A stretch of DNA of 64,000 nt from Oryzias latipes (lineage: Eukaryota > Chordata > Actinopteri > Beloniformes > Adrianichthyidae), in the NCBI RefSeq assembly GCF_002234675.1, contig NC_019868.2, positions 5,674,433 to 5,738,432 of the forward strand, in the 5' to 3' direction. Position 1 is the stretch's first letter, and every line of letters starts with the position of its first letter. Positions 57,801 to 64,000 of the stretch are shown piece after piece. The notes beneath the pieces are model-generated. The model saw only the letters and a program-made list of their open reading frames with translations. It was not told the DNA's origin and made no database searches. The translations under genes and the position numbers were made by a program.

Positions 57801-58857
57801 AGTGGCTGGTAACTTCTCTGACTGAGCAACAGTCAACTACCATTGACTGTATAGAAGAACTGGACTGAGTGACCCCTTCCCCTGGTGTTCCAAACAGGAA
57901 GTACCCGCTGGCTCCAAGAAGCCAAAATCCCATCGACTTCTATTGAGAATTAAACAGCTATTACTCAATCATTCTATTTTTTATAAAAAAGAACAATCTT
58001 GATCTGATACTTTTTTTTTAACACTTTCTTGCTAATTTTAATTTCTCACATAACATTTTTTCTTTGTTGCAAGTTGTCCAATTTATAACCTGGCCAATCA
58101 GATGCCTCATTTGAAGTTCTCAGGTTGCCAGGTTGAATGTTTTAAACCGTATGACCAATTGTCCCAAGCCAGCTTTCAAGTTGTAGGGGGGGGGGGTACT
58201 TTTAACAAGCTCACTCCTGATTGGTGGGAGTGTATTTTATAGAAACTGTGACACAGACCAAATTAGACCACTCACTACTTACTGGTTCCAACAGGGGGGG
58301 TCGTTTGTAATGTGGAAAAATGGCAACTGAATTGACTTAATTTCGTTGGAACTGGAAGTGAGTCTTTTTCTCTGGATGATGTCACACTCATTCACTCCAG
58401 TTCTCATATGTAGTCAATGGTCCCGAACATCCTCTGACACTAAGGAATTATTCAGTAGATGCTGAGAGACATAAACACAACACAAATGTTGCTCCAACAC
58501 ATGGAAGCACCATCAATGAACAGGATTTTAAGGCATCTTTAGGCTTTTTCATAAATATTTATACTTTTATATTTAATTCACTTGTTTTCTGGAGAATGTT
58601 TAATAATCGTCTCAAATCAAAAGGTTAGTACACAAAACTGATATGTATTTTTCGGTAGAGGTTAGCATTTATTCTCTTGTGATTGTCAGTGTCAGTCATA
58701 TTTGCAACAGATGTCCTCTCTCAGTCGCTTTCAGGGAGCCCCTTTAACCCCAGAGCTGTCAGCATTCAACCACAGGTCTGCATGGACGTCTCCCATCTTC
58801 AAGCCTTCATCCTCCTTCAGAGGCTCCATGTCGTCTCTAGTCTGTCCATCTCCCTGA
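48883..58857 (+). CDS. rnf212: RNF212, meiotic crossover factor, 13 coding exons
   Basis: Exons 48883-48991, 50128-50189, 50304-50378, 50542-50598, 50752-50810, 50895-50954, 51625-51689, 55121-55181, 55697-55739, 55860-55914, 57056-57158, 57521-57590, 58711-58857; phases close to 321 aa (mammalian forms about 300). Residues 7-45 are a C3HC4 RING: C7-C10, C25-H27, C30-C33, C42-C45. A coiled coil spans about 85-140 ('ISFQSRHQRKLLTHYKKR', 'KLEETFVKMKQEMQKM'). The tail is Ser/Pro-rich; 'KPPQDGRMG' (exon 10) matches mammalian 'SPPQDGRMG', and the end is 'SSLVCPSP'. RNF212 is the vertebrate ZIP3/ZHP-3-type SUMO-ligase-like protein that marks synaptonemal-complex sites for crossovers. An acceptor at 48874 just before the ATG implies an upstream untranslated exon. 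Exon 11 has a weak polypyrimidine tract and is the least certain; exon 1 (GTGGAC) and exon 3 (GTTTGT) have weak donors. Confidence 0.92.
51860..52110 (-). repeat. tRNA-derived SINE in rnf212 intron 7
   Basis: Minus strand head at 52110: A-box-like TGGCCTTGTGG (complement near 52084-52099) and a B-box GGTCGTGTGTTCAAATCC (complement of 52046-52063). The body ends near 51860 with 'gacagctaatggtacttt' (minus strand). Not a tRNA gene: no cloverleaf is evident. Confidence 0.8.
52145..53010. mobile_element. hAT element, CAGGGGTCGGCAACC ends, rnf212 intron 7
   Basis: Terminal inverted repeats CAGGGGTCGGCAACC and GGTTGCCGACCCCTG are exact complements. Flanks CTTTAAGA (52137-52144) and GTTTAAGA (53011-53018) agree at 7 of 8 bases. 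866 bp with no transposase motif. Confidence 0.93.
53590..53895 (+). repeat. tRNA-derived dispersed repeat, plus orientation
   Basis: Head with a B-box GGTTCGAATCC (53637-53647), then 'ctgtgtggagtttgatgttctc'-like body and the end 'gggttctgaagatggatgag'. This is the sense orientation of the copies at 5135, 56213, 62455 and 63858. Confidence 0.8.
53916..54777 (+). mobile_element. hAT element, CAGTGTTTTTCAACC ends, rnf212 intron 7
   Basis: Ends CAGTGTTTTTCAACC and GGTTGAAAAACACTG are exact complements. Flanks GTCTAACG (53908-53915) and TTCTAACG (54778-54785) agree at 7 of 8 bases. A minus-strand 89-codon frame (54030-54299) has no recognised domain. A truncated relative lies at 41660-42528. 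Confidence 0.93.
56074..56657 (+). mobile_element. Long-TIR MITE, copy D, rnf212 intron 10
   Basis: Starts 'ttgactgaactggagcgag', ends 'cactcagtccagttctcgta' plus 'tacagtcaa'. Plus orientation (like A, C, F). Interrupted by a SINE-like copy at 56213-56465. Confidence 0.85.
56213..56465 (-). repeat. tRNA-derived dispersed repeat nested in MITE copy D
   Basis: 'ggggtcacgaggctgctgga', 'acaggtcgccactctgtcgc', 'acatgcaaactccacacaga': the reverse of the 53590 repeat. Its head is truncated near 56465. Confidence 0.8.
57843..58417 (-). mobile_element. Long-TIR MITE, copy E, rnf212 intron 12
   Basis: Starts 'ttgactgtatagaagaactg', ends 'ctccagttctcatatgtagt' plus 'caa'. Body reversed ('caaacaggaagtacccgctgg' first), so opposite to copy D. 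The two flank coding exons 11 and 12. Confidence 0.85.
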
Positions 58858-59535
58858 CAAACACTCAGTAACTGTCAGGAGGTTTGCAGATGTTCATGAT
58901 TTTCCCCCCATTCTCCGTCTGTGTGTTGGTCCTAATCTCCCTTTAACGTGTTCAGCTAGACCCCTGAAATGTATGGTCAAAGCACTGTCTATGAATGTAT
59001 TATACCAGTCTGCATATATTCTGAGAAGAATTATTTCTAATTAAATGATTATTTGATGGAGAAAGATCAAGTTCTTTGTAAAGTTTGCTTTCTAAAATCC
59101 AGGGCAAGTCCTCCAGTAATCCACAGAAACCAAGTGGCTTTGAAACACAAAGCTCTACAAGCTGTTAGCTAAAGGCCCATCCTGATGTGTCCGGACCTGC
59201 CAACCCGAGCGCCTCTGTAATGGCGAGCAGGTATTCTGACTTCAAAGTGCTCTGTCACAATTGATCACAATACAGAACACACAGAGACTCTCACTCCCTA
59301 TGAGTTTGAGTCATTGTACTATTCAAGATGTGCGCCAACACACCAGTTCAACTACTGAAAGCTTAATACTTGACTTTATTTGCTGTTCTGTTATTTGTTT
59401 TTAGAGATGGGGTAGAATTTTTTCTAAAATATTGATAGTAATAATAATAGTTTACAACCAAATATTCTAATAAAGCTATTCATTGTTGTAAACTAGAAAA
59501 ACAAGTTAGTATTAGTTTAAACTGCAAATTCAGAT
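58858..59535. other. rnf212 3' UTR and downstream
   Basis: No repeat recognised. The first clear AATAAA is at 59469-59474, more than 600 bases past the stop; whether it serves rnf212 is unclear. Confidence 0.45.
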
Positions 59536-59539
59536 GCAC

Positions 59540-59745
59540 ATGATCAGTCAACCACCTAATGGAGGGACTGAAGGCTCGGTTCCTGCCTTGCCTTCCCGAG
59601 TCACAGTGTCCTTGGGCAAGACACTAAACTCCACATGGCTCCTGGTGGTTTTAGGTTGGCACCAGTGTCCAGCAGTGGAGCTGCCATCATTGTGTTTGTG
59701 CATCGGTCAGTGTGAAGGACTTTGGGCCTTAAAGGAAGGTAGAAA
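59540..59745 (+). repeat. SINE-like repeat, plus orientation
   Basis: 'cagtgtccttgggcaagaca' is the complement of the 'cttgcccaaggacac' block in the SINE at 15418-15764. The 3' end 'gtgaaggactttgggcctta' fits that family. The head is missing. Confidence 0.6.
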
Positions 59746-59758
59746 AGTGTTATAGAAG

Positions 59759-60165
59759 TGTCAGGAGTCAGAGCTCTGTGTCCCCCTCTGGTCGCCAACG
59801 GAAGCCACCCCCAGACTATTGACTGACTACATCTCCCAGCCGCCTCAGCGCGTAGTCCCCGGATGCTGTTCACCTGAATCCCATTGACAATTATCCACCT
59901 GCGCAGAAGTATTGTTTGTGTCTTTCAGCCTACGTTATTGAGTGTTTCTATGTGGATTTACCTGACCCTGATTCTACCTTGACTCTGATTGTCTACGGCC
60001 TGACCCTCAATAACCAAAGCCTGACCTCTGAAACCCCTATGCTTGTGTTTGACCCTGCCTTAGCTCTATGGAGGCATAGTTGTGTTTGACGCCTGCTCTG
60101 TCAACCCATCTGTCCAGTAAAGCTGCTGCACTTGGATCCAGCCGTCTGCCTGCCTGTTGGTAACA
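59759..60165 (+). mobile_element. Solo LTR of a Ty3-type retrotransposon
   Basis: 407 bp starting TGTCAGGAG and ending GTAACA (TG...CA), with 5-bp flanks AGAAG and AGAGG (4 of 5 match). Near the 3' end 'cagtaaagctgctgcacttg' and 'tctgcctgcctgttgg' are typical of fish Ty3/gypsy LTRs. No internal domain: recombined to a solo LTR. Confidence 0.75.
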
Positions 60166-60207
60166 AGAGGTTTACACCATTTACCGTTGACATCAAGTTT
60201 ACGTCCT

Positions 60208-60254
60208 CACAGGGCTCACAGGGCACACAGGGCACACAGGGCACACAGGGCACA
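60208..60254 (+). repeat. 9-bp tandem repeat (GGGCACACA)n
   Basis: About five units of 'cacagggca', the first with a T for A change. Confidence 0.95.
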
Positions 60255-60497
60255 TATCACTCCAGTTTCCTTCTCTTCGCATTGGCTACAGGACACGTTT
60301 AGAATTCATTTCAGCATTTTAGCTTGAACTTATAGAGCTTTAAATGGACAGGGCCCCCAAATATAATTCAGAATTGCTGACTTCCTACACCTCTGGTCGC
60401 TTCTAACAGTCGTCGGGCGAGTACCTCCTGAGAACCCTGTTTAAAGGTTCTGTCCTTCCAAGCAGTGTCACGGTTAGACTCCCTCTGCCCTGCCTGT

Positions 60498-60706
60498 AAC
60501 CCTTGTGCTATCTCAGATGACCCCACCCTTACATTGACGTGTTCTCCCTACCATGACAAAGGTGGATAAAGGTGGAAAGATTTCATGTAATCTATGGACA
60601 CCAGTGAAGATCACAAATCATTGAAGAAAAAAGGTTCAGAGCACTGTCTAGTGGGTCTAGATGACCCAACTCCCAACGTTAAAGTGCCTAGGATAGCACA
60701 AGGGTT
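60498..60706 (-). mobile_element. Short MITE with AACCCTTGTGCTATC ends (copy 3, reversed)
   Basis: Starts 'aacccttgtgctatc' and ends 'gatagcacaagggtt', exact complementary ends. Interior in reverse order compared with 4839 and 40636. An open frame at 60594-60872 runs through it and is not a gene. Confidence 0.88.
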
Positions 60707-62450
60707 CCTAAAACAATCCTATCCAGACAAGCTAGTTCATTTTGCAACTACTGTACCTGCCTTGTCTTTGTTTGAAAATGTTATTGTATCTTACTTATTT
60801 TGTTGGATTTATACATTTTATTTGTACGTTGTGAAACACTTTGTGATTTTGTCGATAAATAGTGCTTTATAAAGAACCACTTCATTGCTCTGCACGGATC
60901 TGTGACCTTCAGCATGGAAGGTTTCTTCAACAGTGCAGAGACACAACGACAAAAGAATCCAAAACTGTACATAAACGGATGCCTTTTATTACATTCTTTG
61001 TGGATTCCTTATCTAAACAGGAGCTCAGAGCTCACGCTGAGTTATGGCGCAAGTGTCCTTGGGATTTCAAAGGTCTGCACTGGTTGCTCTGCAACAACAC
61101 CTTTTACATTCACAAAGATAAGCCGGGATAATGTGGGATAAAAGAACGCCTTGATTTACTGGCTCATACAGGACCGGACATAAAGAAGACGGGGAAGATG
61201 CCCCGATAACAAAACACTTAAAGCAAAACTGTTAACTTTGGACATCTGCTCCTACGTCTCCGCCCTTTCCGATGGAACTTCAGTTGCACGACTTGTTATT
61301 TCACCCTCAAATCTGTTACAAAACAGCTGCAAGTGAAGGCATAGACTAGTGTATCCAGAAAGCAACATGATATCATCTGAAGTCATCTCAGCAAGAAGAA
61401 GCTCCTGCAGTGAAGCGGGCAGCGAGGACGCCCGATGTGTTCAGACAGGCCGCTTCTTTCTTTGCAGGCCTGCGTTTCTGCCTCTATTGTCAGCGGTTGT
61501 CAGGGTGCTGAATAATGTATGTTTGAGAGGGCTCAGGTGGGACTGCCTGCTCCCCTGGCCTGTGCACGCAACACCCAGACCCTGAAAGGGCCTGTGCCAA
61601 GGCATTGTGTGCGTGCATGTGTGAGGTTTTGTGCGAAGCCAGTGGGCCTGATCCTCTCCTTTGCTCCAGCGGGATTTAAAGTCGTTTCCTGTCTTTTAAG
61701 GCCCACTTAGAGAGAAACGACTGCCTGGGGCAGCCTGGGCTGTCATGGTGTCACACGCTGACAGGGAGAAGACTAAATCAGCGTAATCTCTCCCTTATGC
61801 ACAAATGAAGATGCACACCAGGTCAAAGCTTGAGCTGTTACTCTGACACTTTAACAAGGAAGGTATTGATGTGCAAATGTTGCTGCATATACTGTAAATT
61901 CTCATGCTTCCTCTTTTGCACTCGCACATTTCTGAATGCCTCTAGGCTGTACAAATGAGCTCTGCCACTTCAGAGAGCTGAAGAAAACTATTTTTATGTC
62001 AGCGGTAATTACTCACCAGACTGTCCACCCCTCCCTGCTCTCCCAGCCCCTTCATGCCCATCCGTCCTTTGTGTGTGCGTGCATGTGTGTGTTTAAGAGA
62101 AGGAAAAGCTTCTCGCTTAATCTGATCCAGACTTCACACTTTGTCACTCCGTATTTTAGACTTGTACCTTTGGTGCTGTTACTGTAATCCCCTTTAGGCA
62201 AGACATGACATGAGCTAAATGATTTCACGCCAGAGCTATTTGTCTTTCCGAGGCGAACAAAACGCGTTTGGTTCTTACGCCCATGAGGCCCAACCTGTGA
62301 TCCCCATCACTTTTACTCTTTGCAGCAGCTCGACGCGTTTTTCGAACGCTCCCATGGACTGTCACCTCAAGATGTAGATGTTTTCACAAACTAAAACCAA
62401 ACCACTTCCTTAAAAACAAACTAAATAAATAATCTCATTCATTCAGTCAT
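60707..62450. other. Repeat-poor intergenic stretch, candidate regulatory DNA
   Basis: No repeat or gene recognised. 61340-61900 has higher GC and complexity than its surroundings ('actgcctggggcagcctggg', 'gtcacacgctgacaggga'). Conserved synteny would place fgfrl1 beyond rnf212, but no fgfrl1 exon is visible. Confidence 0.4.
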
Positions 62451-62454
62451 TCAT

Positions 62455-62735
62455 CTTCTTGACCGTTTATTCCCTTTCGGGGTCACAGGGTTGCCGGAGC
62501 CTATCCCGGCCACTTGGGCGTAGGCAAGGGATGCCCTGGACTGGTCGCCAGTCTGTCGCAGGGTAGAATATCCTCAATCACACATCCATTCACTCTCACA
62601 CTCACACTTATTGGACAATTTAGAGTTGCCAATCAACCTACGAAGCATGTTTTTTGGACAGTGGGAGGAAGCCGGAGATCCCGGAGAAAACCCACGCATG
62701 CACGGGGAGAACATGCAAACTCCACACAGAAAAAT
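62455..62735 (-). repeat. tRNA-derived dispersed repeat
   Basis: 'ggggtcacagggttgccgga', 'tggtcgccagtctgtcgcag', 'ggagaacatgcaaactccac': a better-preserved reverse copy of the 53590 family. Confidence 0.85.
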
Positions 62736-62890
62736 AAAATAATAAATAATCTCTTTCAACCAAATTTCACAGGATACAACATTTGACTAAATTCTTAGAC
62801 AATAAGTTATTCTTTCCATTTACCTGATTAGTTATGAGATCTCAGTGAAAGGGTTTGATTTAAGCTTTAAAAATCTTTCAAGTTCAACAA

Positions 62891-63468
62891 TTGACTGTAT
62901 AAGACAAGTGGAGCCAGTGAGTGTGACATCACCCATAGAAAATGGCTTTCTTTTAGCTTCAACAAAATGAAGTCAATTCAGTTACTACTTTTATCAAATA
63001 CGGACGCCACCGTGTTGAAACCAGATTACATCAGTCAGCATAGATTGGTCCAAATCAGTCGTTACTATGCCAACAACACTTACAAATCAGGAATGAGCTT
63101 ATTGGAAGTCCACACCCCTACTTCTTAAAAGCCAGTTTAAAGGAGAATCTGTCAATCAAACATTTCGAACGTTTGGCGTAAGACAACCTGCTTTTGTTGA
63201 AGCATGTGATTAGTCAGTCTATGACTTAAAAAACTTGCTATAAAGAAGAAAAAAATTATCGTGACAAAAAAAAGAGGATTATCAAGAACATGTTAATAAA
63301 AATGTATCAGAGGACAAATGGTTTTCCTGACCAATAGAATGACTGAGTAACAGCTGTTTATTTCTCTATAGAAGTCTATGGGATTTTGTCTTTTGGAGCC
63401 AGCGGATACCTCCTGTTTGGAACGCCAAGAGGGAGGGGTCACTCAGTCCAGTTCTCATATACAGGCAA
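62891..63468 (+). mobile_element. Long-TIR MITE, copy F
   Basis: Starts 'ttgactgtataagacaagtg', ends 'cactcagtccagttctcata' plus 'tacaggcaa'. Uninterrupted, 578 bp; the most useful copy for defining the family body. Confidence 0.88.
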
Positions 63469-63857
63469 TCAATTTAAAATTGTTGACAACTACGTTCGAC
63501 TTCTGCAAAAATATTCTTTTTTTATCATAAGAGCGGTAGCAGAGCCGCAAGATTAGTTCATGACTGTGTTTACACTGCACTTGATATCTGTAGCATAAAA
63601 AGGTCTTCACAAAAAAGAAAAAATGATGAAAACAGCAGCCAGTAGCAGGTCACAGAAACCATCCAAACCACAAGCCACCCTCTAGGTGTATGTCACAAAC
63701 ATTTAATGATGGAATCTGAGGTGATTAAACTGCATTCGGAAAACAAAAGTAGCTCAAATGAATGAGTCAGGTACAGTAGGTATCGATCATATACATTTAT
63801 TTTTAAAAAAGTGCAAATTCAATAAGTGCAAGACCTGTTATGTCTTACATTTACCTA

Positions 63858-64000
63858 TCCATCCAGCCATCTTCTGAACCCACTGAATGAATCTCTTGGG
63901 TAACTTTGGTGAAGGAACCAGGAACAGGTTGCCAGTCCACCACAGGATCGCACAATGACACTCACACACCCACCCCACCTAGGGGTAATTTGGAATCACT
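63858..64000 (-). repeat. tRNA-derived dispersed repeat, cut by window edge
   Basis: 'atccatccagccatcttctg' start, then 'acaggttgccagtccaccac' and 'cctaggggtaatttgga': the reverse of the 53590 family, continuing past the window. Confidence 0.7.

Noticed and set aside
60594..60872. 92-codon open frame
   Set aside because: Its first 38 codons are the reversed MITE at 60498-60706; the rest is AT-rich intergenic DNA.

Overview
The window looks like nuclear DNA from a teleost fish. Genes are split by GT-AG introns, the background is AT-rich, and repeats typical of teleosts are everywhere: L2, RTE and Rex3 LINE pieces, Tc1, PIF/Harbinger and hAT elements, tRNA-derived SINEs and a Ty3-type solo LTR. 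A percomorph such as medaka is plausible, but the species cannot be fixed from the sequence alone.

There are three convincing protein-coding genes, all on the + strand: spon2 (coding 28975-39735, 5 coding exons, 338 aa), tmed11 (44215-46880, 5 exons, 214 aa) and rnf212 (48883-58857, 13 exons, 321 aa). Each was rebuilt exon by exon, and splice phases close through to the stop codon. The order SPON2-TMED11-RNF212 is the same as in human 4p16.3, where TMED11 survives only as the pseudogene TMED11P. This is conserved synteny, not a functional operon: spon2 encodes a secreted matrix/innate-immunity protein, tmed11 a p24 cargo receptor of the early secretory pathway, and rnf212 a meiotic RING-type SUMO-ligase-like crossover factor. 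spon2 has a visible TATA box and a probable untranslated first exon at about 27085-27206.

Region by region. 1-26800 is gene-free: LINE remnants (an ORF1-only LINE at about 1050-2935, L2, RTE, Rex3), a dead Tc1, four PIF/Harbinger elements with TTA/TAA target duplications, a long-TIR MITE carrying a nested SINE, and a 121-bp hairpin. 26800-40400 is spon2; its introns hold a hAT element with an exact 8-bp target duplication and a Harbinger copy nested inside, and an unusual 2.6-kb composite element (35641-38280) built of tandem repeats. 40400-48800 holds tmed11 plus three hAT elements. 48800-58860 is rnf212, with two hAT elements and two oppositely oriented copies of the long-TIR MITE flanking coding exons 11 and 12. 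58860-64000 is intergenic: a solo LTR, SINEs, a short MITE, and a relatively repeat-free 1.7 kb that could be regulatory.

The least-described items are the composite element in spon2 intron 4, the ORF1-only LINE, the long-TIR MITE family (six copies in 64 kb, one or more in each gene), and the pair of Harbinger copies that share one internal deletion junction. No CRISPR array, rRNA, genuine tRNA or prokaryotic feature was seen.
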